Of a stretch of 64,000 nt of DNA, positions 24,501 to 38,800 are shown in pieces (position 1 is the stretch's first letter; each line of letters starts with the position of its first letter). The notes beneath the pieces were generated by a model. The model ran no database searches, was not told where the DNA came from, and worked only from the letters and a program-made list of their open reading frames with translations. The stretch comes from Perca fluviatilis (Eukaryota > Chordata > Actinopteri > Perciformes > Percidae), in contig NC_053116.1 in assembly GCF_010015445.1 (NCBI RefSeq), forward strand, positions 8,832,585 through 8,896,584, given 5' to 3'. The translations under genes and the position numbers were made by a program.

Positions 24501-27500
24501 TGCTTTTAGTTTTTTTTTTTTTAAGACTTCCAGAAAGAAGGTAAAGCGCTATTTAAAACAAAAACTGAAATTGAACAAGGATGCAGAGGCACTTTGGGAC
24601 GCACCATCTGATGATGGGTAGGGCTTGGTTTAAATTATCTTTGTTTGAGTGTTTGTTTGTGAGTGATCTGATATCGATTCATAAAATCCAGAAATCCATG
24701 ATGGATGTTTAAGTAAAAGGTACTTTATACAAACTTTTTGGGGGTCACTTCTTGGTCACCTGGTGCATTATAAAAACTATTTGAGAGTTGCTTCTTGCTT
24801 TGTACAATTTACAGCAAAGGTTCTCAGAGAACCTCTTTCTCATGCAAAACTGGCATTGTGGCTGAAATTCCCGTAACCTAATTGACACCGAATTGAAAAT
24901 AACCTTATCGGGACCTTGTGAATTGGAATCTAATCGATTCGGGAAATCCTTGGCGATACCCATCCCTAATCATGGGAGGATCAAACAGGAGGCCCAGTTT
25001 GACTGTTCCTCTGACTCCATGTTAATTCACAACCCCACAGCCCTGTTGCTGTTTACTGTGGAGGGAAACCCTGCAAGTTCCATCCAAGAAACACAAATTC
25101 CATTGCTGGCCCTTTTTCTTTGTTTCATTTTTTCCATTAAACACACACGCACACACACACACGCACACCCTTCCCTTTTCCTTTCCCCCTACCCTCCACC
25201 CTCCCGCTATCTTACAGGGATCAGGCTGGATTTCTAGAGAAGAGCAGCTGCAAATAGGACTTTGTTGTGCCAGATTTGCAGAATCGTGCAGTCGAAAAAA
25301 AGAAAAAAATAATAATAATAATCCTCTGGTGGGTTCCCCCACAGAATCGAGGGGCGTAAGGCCAAGGAGAAGCCCCAGCCAACTATAACAAACAAAGAGG
25401 CTTTCCCCAGCTCTCCCAGGCAGCCCGTTCCACTGTTTGACAATGGTTGCCATGGAAGTTGTTTTTCACTTCATAACAGTGTCAACATGTCCAGGCGATC
25501 AGGAGAGTGACAATTTTTTTCTCACTCCCTCTCTGTCCTTAATGCGAAGGAGAGAGAAAAGCTGATTTCCTGATGAGTGGCGTGCCAGACGAACCCCTGC
25601 GACCAGCAGAATGAACATTGTTGAATGCGGCGACGCGCTGACAACCTCAAACTGCCTTTAAAGGCTCTGACACACCGACCCGACGGCCGACCGTCGGCAG
25701 AAAAAGGCAGTCGGACTGATCATTCGGCTCCCATCTCTCAAAAAAGTCACGCCGATCTTGAGCGTACGTTCTGAGGGTGACGTAATACATCTCTATAACA
25801 GCAGGCGGCGCTAATCTGTATTGTCTCCCAAAAAATGTTACCCGGAAAAGACGGAACATCTCTCTAGACCTAGTAAACAGAGCACACCGTCGTCAGTCAT
25901 TGTTTTCATCAGAGAGTGTTGATAGTAGTCAACAAGGATCGCTGTTGTCATTACTCGCTGAACGGAAGAAAATACAATGGCGAGTAGTAAGATGACACTG
26001 GCGTTGTCAGCTCTCGGGCTTCTTCTTGTGGAAGAAGCACTGATTCGCCAGTCAAGGGCTGGCACTCCACCAATCAGATTGGTCACTGAGTCCAATTCAA
26101 CAAGTCAAATCGGCCAAAATGGATGCCGACGGTGCAGAACACACCGGACAGACTCGAGTCACTGACCTCGCCAGACTGTCCGACGGCCGATAATCGGGTT
26201 GGGGTGCCAGCGCCTTGAAGCTCACCTTGCTGACACGGACTAAAGATTAGAAAAATACGGTACCACTTTCAGAGGCATTTTCTTGAAAAAACATAATCCA
26301 GTTTAGAGAACCTTTAACCAAAGTAAGGAAGAGGTTTAACCTCCCGCCTGCTGCTGGATGTGGCCTGACATTCATTCTGTCAGAGGGTAATGGGGTTGAC
26401 AAGAGTAAGTACAAACACATGACTCATAATCCCTGTTATTTCCACCTTGAGTGGAACATAACTCCAGCTCCTGTCGAGGATTGTTTTAACAGTGTGAGCC
26501 TTTTCTGTTGGCTTTGTTCAGAGGGATACTACATCACGTAGATCATACTGTAAATATCCTTGAATTGTTCTTAGGAAAAGTCAAATCTCTGTCAGCGGGT
26601 CTTATCATCGATCTCTTTCATTAAAAAAGGGAATTGCACATATTCATCACTTGTCTGCCTGCTTATTTTTTAACCCCATTACACCGATAAGACACACACA
26701 ATGTGAACACAAACATGTCATGTGATCCCACTCACGCAGAGTATAAAAGCATGAACTTACACTCACCATCATCTAGGTAGGCCTGGTCCAAGTTCTCCTC
26801 CTTGACAGTCACCCTCCTCTGTCCGTCTCCTGGATCCTCCATCTGCCCCGTGCCGGGCGGAGCCCGGCCTTTCTGCTGCGTCTTCTGCGCGTATGGCTGC
26901 TGCTGGATCACGGTGGGATAGTGCTGAGCAAGGTGGTTCACTGCCTGCGCCTGGGCCTGAGCCTGGGGGGGTGTGGGTGAGTGGGCGGCGGCTGCCTGTG
27001 GGGAGTAGCCATCGCAGTAGATGATCTGCTGGCTGTCAGGCTGCGGAGCAGAGAGAGGTTGAGGCTCTTCTCCCCGGAGCAGGTGGTGGTTTATGGGGGA
27101 GAACTGGATGATGGAAGGGTGCTGGCCTGCACCGATGGGACCTACAGACTGAGCCGGGGAGCCCGTGTGGACCAGCACCGACCGGTGGGGGTCAGGCATC
27201 ATCCCTCCAGTCTGCTGATAAAGGCCAGGGCTGCCGCTCAGACTCTTGCCCCCGCGGGAGTAGACGATGGCTGGGCTCTGCTGCTGGAAACGGGCGTCTT
27301 GGCTGGGAAGGCTGGAGCTGAGACGCTGGCAGGCCATGCCGGAGACCAGGCCGTTGTCTGGGTGGAGGACGCTGCGCGGGTTATGGTAGTAGGAATGAGG
27401 GGATAAGCCCAAGATCTGAGGCATGGCAAAACCCATGTGGTCCGCTTCATACTCATCTAGGGGCTCTGTCTTGATGGATGGAGCTGAAAAAAAATCAAAG

Positions 27501-30500
27501 ACATGAGTGTAAACATTGTATTTTTGTGATCAATTGTTATTGTTATTTACATAAAATGATATAAGGTGAGGTTACAACTTAATGGATCGCCAACTATATT
27601 CACAAATGTACATGCATTGATCAATATAAAACCAGAGATCAACTACATGAGAAAACAATAAAACAAAACAAATAAAAAATGGATAAATAATAATCATTTC
27701 TGCCTCACCCTTCCCCCATCCCTAAAACCCCTCCGTTTGGATTGGATTTGGATGTTTGCCTGGTTCTGTGGGTTCCATATTTGCTATGTGTATGAAGTCG
27801 AGAAGCCATCTTTGTATACTGACCGAATGTGGAGCCTTTAATCGTGTAGCAGCTATGATTGCAAACATTCTGAGAGGAAGTAGTGCGTACATTAAAAAGC
27901 ATTACCTACTGAGATTTCCAGTGAACTCATGACAATAATAATCATTATTATCACTTTACATTCAAATCCCACACTGTGCTAAGCATAGCACAAAGAGGCT
28001 GAGCAGCATTCTTACATGCCAGCGGTGTGTAGGTGAAATGTTGAGGCTGGCTGCGCTTCCTCTTGCCATTAATGACGTAGAAGTTGACTTTGACAGAATG
28101 GCAGACAGACGAGTCTCGGTAGGACGGCACCTCCACAAACAGCATACTCTGCAAGACAATGCTCTATGTTCTGAAACAGACCTTGTGCTTTGAATTGTGA
28201 ATCATGACAGCTGACCCGTTTGGTGTGTTTTACAGGTATCATACAAGTATTATACTGTAATACATACAGGCTGGCTCTTGTCTTTGTCCACTGTTGCTTC
28301 CATTTCCCAGATTTGCTGCCCATCTAGAAAAGAAGAAAACGAGAGAAAGTGAAAACCGAGTCTTAAACAATGTGGCAATTAACTCCGCAATAAAGTCAGT
28401 AAGGTTGATTGTTTCAAGATGTACTAGACGGTGGTATAACTCAGCAAGTCTTTAGCCTGTACTTTTGGAAATTGCTGAATTGCAAACAATCAAGAATCAG
28501 CTCATTCAGAGTTGTTTGTATTTTACAAATGTAGAATTAAAATACAGTTATATGTAGTACATTTGTAGCCATTATACATTATAACGTCTGTCTAGCAACA
28601 TCTGATTTCACATCCATGAAAAGGCCTCTTGATGCATGTCACTTTTAAAACCACTTCCTCTTACACCACCAAGCACAGCTAAAGCTAAAAGGTGATCTGC
28701 AGGTTTACCCCGCACACGTAGCCATCCATTATTAATCGGAGAGACACCTGGCTGTGTGTGGCTCCTGTGTGCTCTCGAATGCAGCGCTGACAGAAACACC
28801 AACATTAGCAGGGAAGTAATGAGAACCTGCAGGCTTTGCTTCCCGCCTGTAACGATTCTGGTTTATGTAATGTTACATCACACTTCTTCAGATTACATGT
28901 AATCTGTCGCTTAGGCGAAAAAGTAGAAAACTAAAAAGGGTGCTGGTAAATGTAAACTCCACATGCCCTAACACACGATGGCAGGGAGTTCTGTTTGAAT
29001 GCTGCTGTAGGTGGGAAAGCCTTTGTCAAATTAAAAACACATGGCTTAAATGAGTCAGCAGGAGAAAAAGGGATTCCACACATCTCGCCAACTTTTCTTC
29101 TTTCTTTTTTTCCAAAATGTATTTTTAATGATCAACTCTCTCCACATCTTACAAAACGATGGTGACTACTGCTTTCTTGGTGTTTGTGTTTGTTTGCAAT
29201 TCTACTCTCAGGGATACCCCTCTGGGGGCAACTGTGTGTGGAGGTGGAAACGGGGAGCGAGAGAGCTGGAGAGAGAGCTGGAGAGAAAGCCCGAGCACGG
29301 GGCGCCCGGGTCGCTCACCTAGTAGAATGGCGGCCCCATGTACAGAGGCTCATTTCTCGCCGCAGCTGCTGCAGGTTCAATTCCGACCTGCGACCCTTTG
29401 CTGCAGGTCATTCCCCCTCTATGGGGCTGGGTTCCCGAATTCAATACTTTTTAGGCATCGAGAGAATTGCCTCTGAAGTACAGAGTATCGAAAAATGCCT
29501 CGTCATTCAATACCCAATTTCAACACCTTAGGAGTAAATCTCATCAGCGTCAGTGAGCCAATAAGCACGCAGCATGCTTCTACCAAGATCTAATAATGTT
29601 TGTGATTGGCTGTCTAAAGTTAACACGTCATAGAGACACGCAGGAAATACTCTACGTTAGGAGCTGAAAAATAAATAATGAGATTTGAGCGGTAATGGTG
29701 TAATTTCTTTTGGTTTTAGAAAATTGGTATGGATTAGGAAGTCACGGTATTGGTATCGGTATCGGTATTGAACATTTGTAAACGATCCCCCTTGGCCGGG
29801 GGGGGAAGCTTTCCCTCCCTCCTTACAGCCCTCCCTGTCCGAGCACAGGAGCCAGGGGAGCTCCAGCCAGAGGCAGCTGTCTCTCACTGGTCCAGAACTT
29901 TGTGTCATACAGAAACTCTCCAAAACAATGGCAATCCCTCCTCGTCGGATTTCTTTTTTCCGACTCCGTCTTACTATCCATTACGGTTTTGTGTGTCGTA
30001 ACACAGCGGCAGGGAACCCCGGAGAAAAAGAGAGAGAGAGAGAAAAATGAAAGTTTGAGTGCCTTCGTTTTAAAAAGCCAAGCTGACAGCAGTGGAATCA
30101 GTGAGTCACAATATCAGAGAGCATTTTAACATAACTGTCTCGTCGATCTTCGACAGAACCTAATATTACATAACAAAAGGAAAAAAGGCTGCATTTCTCT
30201 TCCACAAACAAACATAAAAATCTATTCTTTCCTTACATCGATAGGCGTCAACCAGAGGTGTCAACAACGATGTGTCACGCCACGTGACACACAGAACTAA
30301 TAATCACACAACAGGCCCATCTGAGTAGCGATAAGACATCATGGAAGTCAGTGAGGAAAGGGCAAAAGGAAGTGAGGCTGCAGCGTTATCATTTGGATCA
30401 TGCAAATAGCTCACGTGGCTCCATCTATACAATGATGGGGGGGGGGTATATGAACGTGTTACACAGACACAGGTGCTTACGAGTCATTGTTATCACTGGT

Positions 30501-33500
30501 GTTGTGGTGTTACTGTGACACTGTGTAATAGCAGAACTAACAGATGCACAGACCATAAAGGTTTCATAGCTTTAGTCATAGGTTAGGTTCCCAGGAAACG
30601 CATGTTTTTAACGTTACCAACAACCTATAGTTGAGTTTTTAGTTTAGCTTCATTTAATTTAATAAAAAATAAACTTTGTGTCATGGCAAATATTCGGCTA
30701 GATATTGTCTTAGATTTTTGATACTGTGATATGTGTTGTCTTTTTCTGGTTTTAAAGGCTACATTACGGTAAAGTGACGTAATGTTCTGAACTGACTGTT
30801 CTAGTTTTATTATTTGCCTTTACCCACTTAGTCATTATATCCACATTATTGGTGAAAAACAAAACTCTCATTATGTAAATATTTTGTGAAAGCACCAATA
30901 GTCAACCCTACAATATCGCCGCAACATCGACATCAATGCATTTCGTCAGAAATATCGTGATGTTCCATTTTCTCCATATCGCCCAGCTCTAATGAGCTGG
31001 CGATGCCACCTACCCTGGGTTTTCTCCAGAAAAATGACTTTGGAATCGGAGCTGAAGTTCTGCCCAGTCAGGATCATCTGCTGGCCTCCCAGAACAGAGC
31101 AGCTGTCCATGTCCTGCTTCTCCACCATGGGAAGCTCGTGGGCTGAACGCTGGGCTGCCGGGACACACAGAGGGGTGCTGTGTTACATTTACTGTCTATC
31201 TGCTGCCACACACGCTCACATAAGGGGAACATTTAGCACATAAACCAGCATTTCACTTCACTTTAAAATGACATGGCAACTATTTTGATAATCAGCTCGG
31301 TCATTTTTCAAGCAAACTTAGTGAAAAAGTCCTTACTTTCTCCAATATGACGATTTACAACTTTTTCTCTATTTTATATCTTTGTAAACTGAATATTGTT
31401 GGGCTTTAAAGTGTTGGTCAGACAAAACAAGACATTTGAAGACGTCACCTGCATGCAGCTGTGAATGTTTTAGTTTTTTAAAACTTTTCGTAGATTCATC
31501 GATTAATCAAAAAAGTAATCAGCACTTAATCAGTCAATAATTAAAATATTGGCTAGTTGCAGCCCTAAACTGCAGGGACAACACATGTAACACTTGATTT
31601 GAAAGCTCTGTATTGATTTCTTACAAGAGCACAAACAATGCGTAACCCAGAAGTGACTGTGCTTAACAAAGAAGAGGTGACGCTGATGTCATTCCACAAT
31701 CACAACCCACAATTGAGGAGAGGTAATATTGGAGGTTGCCTTGGTCTACATACAGTAAAGTGCTGTACAGGAAGAGTAAGAGGAACAACTAACTAAAGTC
31801 TGATGCAATCTGATACCACAGCCCTGCAATATCTACTGCATGTGACGCTCAAAATGTTGAATCTTTGTTAAATGAATTCAGTCATTACAAACTCGTGCTG
31901 TGCATTGAAACATTGTACAATCTCACAGGACTTTATTTCAAACTCTAGTGGAGATCTCAAAGTGTCCAAAGATGCCAAACATGTCAGGCAGAATATTTGT
32001 GAAGTGTGCATAAAATGAAGGCATTACAAGAAATATGTCCACTTGATGGGATAGGAGTATAGAGCTCAACAGTGTGGTTTGGGAAATAAAAATCCCATTG
32101 ATTTTCTCCATAAGGATTTTGTTTATCAGCCATAATGTCTAAACCATCTAAGATGGACTGACCACGAGCTACGAGGTTGTAAACAGAAGGTTTCTGGTCT
32201 TGTGGAAGCTAGAAGTCTGCATGAAATCAGCCTTGTTTTAAGAAAAACATGTTTTATTCACAGAGTAAAACTACACTCCCTACCAGCGACGTCTGATTGG
32301 TGGAACTAGCTGTTACCATGGAAAAGTTTACCGCACCCGATTCTGTACACACTTTGCCAAATTTGCCATTTTAAAAATGTTATTTTGCGTAGTTTCATGG
32401 TCACGATTCATCTCGTAGCTGGCTGGCTTGGGTCCAGGCTTAAACGTCATTATCCATCCATCCATCTTCGTCCGCTTATCCGGTGTCGGGTCGCGGGGGG
32501 AGAAGCTCCAGCAGGGGACCCCAAACTTCCCTTTCCCGAGCCACATTAACCAGCTCCGACTGTGGGATCCCGAGGCGTTCCCAGGCCAGGTTGGAGATAT
32601 AATCCCTCCACCTAGTCCTGGGTCTTCCCCGAGGCCTCCTCCCAGCTGGACGTGCCTGGAACACCTCCCTAGGGAGGCGCCCAGGGGGCATCCTTACCAG
32701 ATGCCCGAACCACCTCAACTGGCTCCTTTCGACGCAAAGGAGCAGCGGCTCTACTCCGAGCTCCTCACGGATGACTGAGCTTCTCACCCTATCTCTAAGG
32801 GAGACGCCAGCCCCCCTCCTGAGGAAACCCATTTCGGCCGCTTGTACCCTGGATCTCGTTCTTTTGGTCATGACCCAGCCTTCATGACCATAGGTGAGGG
32901 TAGGAACGAAAACTGACCGGTAGATCAAGAGCTTTGCCTTCTGGCTCAGCTCTCTTTTCGTCACAATGGTGCGATAAATTGAATGTAATACCGCACCCGC
33001 TGCGCCGATTCTCCGACCAATCTCCCGCTCCATTGTCCCCTCACTCGCGAACAAAACCCCAAGGTACTTGAACTCCTTCACTTGGGGTAAGGACTCATTC
33101 CCTACCTGGAGTAGGCACTCCATCGGTTTCCTGCTGAGAACCATGGCCTCAGATCTAGAGGTGCTGATCCTCATCTTCACACTCGGCTGCGAACCGATCC
33201 AGTGAGTGCTTAAACGTCATTATATAGGCATTTAATGAAACGTCAATGGAGATACTGAACGGGGCAAAAAAAATTCCGCAAACTGAGACGTTAAAAAAGT
33301 CGGCGATCACTGTTGAGCTCTATCAGGGTTTGAATATAGGGGTATAGGGTATGTTGAGGAGTTAATGTCAGTGTGGCTTTCTCATGTTGTACCCTATGAT
33401 CACCCATTATTTCAGCTGAAACTCCACACTCACTGAGCCGAGCTGAACCTTTGAACAGGTTTGTCCGCCCTACTGCACCACGAGTGGATAAAGCAAAAAG

Positions 33501-35222
33501 GAGGTTGACACCAGCAGGGGCCCTGCCTGCTCAAACACACCATCAGTGACACAGTGGCCTTATCACCGGGCCTGACAGATGTGTCACAGGTGGCATTGTA
33601 AGCAACTTTACGCTTGATTGGTTTTCACTGACGCCAATTGTTCTGAAGTTTGTCTTGTGACAGACAGGTTAATAACTGTTGTTCTGCCCGCTCTGTGATC
33701 GGGAAACAGACGGGAAACGACGATTATAAATTATATCGTATTCGCCGTGATGATTCTTTTTTACAATGACAGGAGCATATTGCATGCAGCCCGTGTCACT
33801 GATATGCTGAATGCTATGTCTTAACCAGGGTGTTAATCTAAGCCAGATAAAGGGCCTTCTTGTTTGGGTTTTGATAACACCAGGTGCTTTAATAACACTG
33901 TGTACACATGCACTGATGTACCCAAACACAGGCTTTACTACTGCGCACATATACAAACAGATACACAGGCACGGACACATGCGGCGCCCACCTACTGGAT
34001 GGAAGCCCTGGTTGCATAAAGACATCTTTGTGCACAGGACTCTGGACTATCAGCCCAGCTCCAAACTGAATGTGGGTTCCTTTTTTTGTTTATTTAGTAT
34101 GAAAGCATAATGCATTCACTTGAAAAAAAAAGCCCTGTTTTTCCCGAGTTTACTATCTTGTTTCTGAATTAACAAGATGGTTATCTTGTAAAAAAAACAA
34201 AAACAAACAGGGCTTTTTTTTTTGTTCTTCAAGTGAATCATTACGCTTTTGTAATTTATTGTAAAGTTTTGTTTACTTATGAAAACATTAGCATTTTGAC
34301 TGCAACAGGAAGCACGCGGGGATTTCGTAACCCGATTTCAAAGATGAGGTAAAAAATAGCACAAAGGTATATCGTAAAAGTGTTTAAGGTGTACAGCTTA
34401 CAGCACTCGATAGGATGGGAGGCCACTTGGAGAGAGACGTGTTGTCCTCCAGGCTGAGGTATGTGCACACGGAACACGAGACGAACGCGCGTGTTTTTCC
34501 GCCCGACGTCGGTCTCGCCCTTCCTCAGCTCGATGTCGGCGTTCCTGAGCTTCAGGATCCCAGCACAGTCGATTCTGTCACAAGGGATAAATATGTAAGC
34601 AAAACTGACAATGGGAATGTATATTGAAAAAAAAAAAAGGCCACGTTTGAGTGGGAAGATGTTCAATGATTCAGAAATGCACAATTCTTAAATGCTCACA
34701 TTGCTTTCATGTTGTTCTTTGGCTCCAGGGGGATCTCCAGGACTTTGGTGCCGTGGATGACCTTCTCATAGCTGGTGGTCGTAACGGTCTTACCAGTGAT
34801 GCGGTGGACTTGGTAAAAGGCGTGGGGCTTGAGGATGCGCTCATCTGCTGTACCAATGAAGATCTGCAGACCAAGTGGCTCCTTGCCTCTGTAGCCGTGT
34901 AACTGCAGACAATAAAGAAAGTCAGAATCACTTAAAAGCGTCTGCTGAACACAGTGCACTATGGAGGAAATGTTTAAGTCACTTTAAACTGGTTGTTTCT
35001 CCATAGCTGCATGTTCTAACTCTGCATTTCCACATGTTGCTTCCCCCCAGAGGTAGCTAATCAGTGTGATTAGCTACCTCAGGAACCAGATGAAGGAATT
35101 TAGCAGCGGTCCTGACTGAAACGGTCATGAACATCCAGCCTGACTAACACATTTGGCATACAAGTAATCAGATAGGTATCAGATAGGTGAAGCTGTGAAC
35201 TGGAGATAGCTATATAGAGAGA

Positions 35223-35256
<34 letters not shown>

Positions 35257-35839
35257 TGTTACTTTTAACCTGAGAGTGCCTCCTGAGGAAACCTGCAAAA
35301 ACCACAAAGCATCAACATGCATATAAATGCTGTTTTTGTGTGTACAATGTCGTGCATAACCTTTGTCATAGAAAATAAGTGGGTGCAGAGGGGGGTGCCA
35401 CAAACGGCACAAACTTTTTTTTAAAGGCTTTCTACGGAAAATGTCACTGTAGTAAGTCCTATTGCCTTTCCACAGCAATTCTAACTAACGCTGATAGAGC
35501 TGGAGAAGGTATTTTTTTCATATTAAGACCATTTGTTTTAAGATTGGTCGAGAAAAACTACATAATGCATCAATCACATTTTAGAAATGATCATCTGAGT
35601 GAATGCAAGTGACAGACTTCCAGGCAGCCGGCCGCCGAGTGTGAGCAGAAACTATGGCAACGTGAGCGAGCGTGCTGGCTCCACATCCAGGTAGCTGACA
35701 CACGGAGGGAAACAGAGGAAGCTGACTGCAAACACTCAACAGGCCATGTGAGCAGTCAGCCCGTTGTCATGGTAGTGGCTGGAGCAGTGAGTCATGACAG
35801 AAAGCAGTGTAGGAAAAGTAAAGTGGAGGGTACGAGGCT

Positions 35840-35875
<36 letters not shown>

Positions 35876-38800
35876 GGAAGGAGGAAGGGAGGAAGAGGGA
35901 AAAACAGGGCGCGAAGGAGGAGAAGAGGAAGGGAAAGACGGGATGAAGGAGTGCAGCTGTGGCAAGCCAAGCCTGACCATCTGATTGGCCTGGCAAACCA
36001 GGCAGAACTGACCTCAGGGTGAGGCCTTCGGGGATGGGCAGAAAATGGAAAAGAAGCGAGGGAAGCTTTATTTCCAACAAGTCCCTACTATCAGCAACCC
36101 AAACAGCTTTGAAATGTTGCCCCGGTAACCCAAAGAAAGGGAAGTTGAACCTTTTCTTGGACGATACAGCGAGCCAAAACTGTGTCTCACAGCACAATTT
36201 CGAAATTCAACAGTCTATTTAGCTCAGGGTTTCCTCCAGAAAGGTTGTTTAGCCAGGTGGCTAGTGTCTCCCCCCGACGAGAGCCCAGCTGGGGCCAGTC
36301 ACAGCCCGATGGCAGCATTAATGTAGAGCCCAATAGTTTCTGACAGAATCATGGAATGCATGAAATTGAGAATTTCAAAAAACTATAAGACAGATTCCAT
36401 ATGGGCTCTACATGAAGTCAATGCTAAAGGCTAACTGGAGATTTGAAAACATGAATACATCTAATTTTCTAACCGAGCCGTCCCGCTGTTACTGTAGCTT
36501 TTAAAAACGTCTTAAAATACATACAAAAATTATTCCCAGTGTCTTAGGCCTGGTGGGGGTCAACTTAGGCCCAGTGGGCCACCAGGCTTGCAAAAAACTG
36601 GGGGAAACCCTGTAACTATGGGCCTTTTTCACAGCAGACATTTTGACTTGTCATAGTAGGAAAAGCACAGCTGAAATTGATAACCTTAAAGCGCAATTCT
36701 TGCCAAAATGCAACCTAGGATCTTTTTGTGAATGTACCCGAGTCAAACTTGCGTTCAAAATGCATATTTAGGACGGAATCACCACTTTTAAGATTTACTG
36801 TTTTTTCGTTTTTCGGTCAAATGGTCTTTTGAATGGGAGTGCTAGGGGCACTTTTATGCTAGCCTCAAAATCGCTATTTTTAAAACCCTTAGAAGGCTCG
36901 ACACAACATGAAACTTTGCTCCAAGTATCACCAGGGGCTCTACACCTAAACGAAAGCGTTGACAACATTGTTTGTGTACCCAGAGTTTACTAAAAAGAAC
37001 AACTCACCGTAGCTCTTGTTGTTTCCGGCTGCTACCACCTCGGCAGTAAAAAAGTGTCGGAGTGCGAATGAACGGACTCCATAGGAGGAAATGTCATTCT
37101 TATATGAGGCTCCTTTTTCAACTACAAGGTCAATATTGCTTTTCACCTACGACAAAACAACGAATTATCCGTGCATTTATATGGAACTAAGCTTTAGGAG
37201 CTTTCCGTCTTTACTCTCCTCCCTGTTACGTTGCATTCGGAAATCGACTGTTTTTGACTGATAAAATGGCTGCGGCCGGAAACAACAAGAGCTATGGTGA
37301 GTTATTCAAAACCCTTCTTTTTAGTAAACTCTGGGTACACAAACAATGTTGTCAACGCTTTCGTTAAGGTGTAGAGCCCCTGGTGATACTTTGAGCAAAG
37401 TTTCATGTTGTGTCGAGCCTTCTTAGTGTTTTACAATAGCTATTTTGAAGCTAGCATAAAAGTGCCCCTAGCACTCCCATTCAAAAGGCCATTTGACCAA
37501 AAAATGAAAATAGGTAAATCTTAAAAGTGGCAGTTCCGTTCTAAATATGCTTTTAAACGTAAGTTTGACTCGGGTACATTCACAAAAAGACCCTAGGTTG
37601 CATTTTGGCGAGAGTTACGCTTTAACAATGGCTCAATTCCATCAAGTGTCCCAGTAAGCTAGTTCAGTGAGTCAGCATGCACAATACCAGGACCTCTCCT
37701 AAGTGGAATGCAGCCATCATTATTGGTTTGGAATACACCTGTGCTTTTCCTACTATGACATGTCAACATGTCTGCCATGAAAAAGGTAATTTATTCTTTT
37801 TAGTTATACTAATTTATTGTTTGTTTATCTCTAGTCTTTTATACTTTTTTTTCCTCTCTCCCCTGCTGCAACAATGTAAATGTACCCATTGTGGGATTAA
37901 TAAAGGATTTAGAATTTTGAATCTGTGTTTGAATTCCATGTTGTGACTGACCCAGATTCACAATTTTCTTCAACAATCATTGACCACATCCACTATTCAT
38001 TTCATTTACACACATCTAGAGAGTGTTACAACACATTATGTTAGCTTCCTAATACGTGACCCACGCAGTCAACAAACCAGTGTGTAAGAGGAAGTCAGGG
38101 ACGACATGAACACAGGCCTGTTTGTGTGGGTTTTTAACCACAACATGGGGGCGAGGGCACACAACAGCAAACTACTTTAAGCTGGAAGGCAGGAAAAAAA
38201 CAGAAAATCAGAGAGCTTGTGTTGCTCACTGACCTGAGTTCCGTTCTGAAGGTTTTCATAAGGCTATGGGGTGGTTACAGTGTGCCATACTGTATGTCTG
38301 GGGTTAGGGCATTTGTGAGAGTGAAAAACAGCAAATGTGCTATGAGAGTATCCAGAGTAACTCACATGAAGTCATTTTCATACAGCTGGCCCTGGGCAAT
38401 AACACCATCGCCACTGAGTGCATAATGAGTAGGAAATACCATTACACGCAAGCCCTCCTATCAGGGCCGCCCCAAGCTCCCAGTTGGAAGGCTACCGTAA
38501 TTTAATGGACAAACCTGACAACGTGCCTTCATATGGCCGTTAAATGCAGTGTTAAATTCACAATTTGGTACAAGTCTTAATGGCATCAAGGACTTTGTTT
38601 ATTTAATCCTCTTTTGGCCGTACCTGCACAACAGGATGTCCTCCTGTGGGGGCTTTGACTGCACCCCTGCTTCCCTCTGTCTCATAGTGAGCTCTGTGGT
38701 GTGGCTTGGGCTGCACGTCAATGTGGAGCTCATACTGGTCTGTGCGTCTGGGGATCGGCCATTCCAGCGGGGGAAGAGAAGCCACAGGGATGCTACAGAA

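Noticed and set aside
25022..25453. 143-codon minus-strand frame
   Set aside because: Low-complexity intronic sequence including a (GT)n run; no recognisable domain or splice context.
18221..26766. Fish counterpart of the other mammalian NFATC2 alternative C-terminal exon
   Set aside because: Looked for an in-phase short exon with a similar tail in intron 9. None recognised by eye, so not reported.
26981..27406. 141-codon plus-strand frame
   Set aside because: Exactly antisense to nfatc2 exon 9. Long only because the coding strand is GC-rich and stop-poor.
29300..29425. Possible tRNA gene
   Set aside because: A and B boxes are present, but no cloverleaf acceptor stem could be formed and the downstream sequence is SINE body.
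35736..36197. 153-codon minus-strand frame
   Set aside because: Ser/Leu-rich translation of a (GA)n tract and flanks in nfatc2 intron 3.
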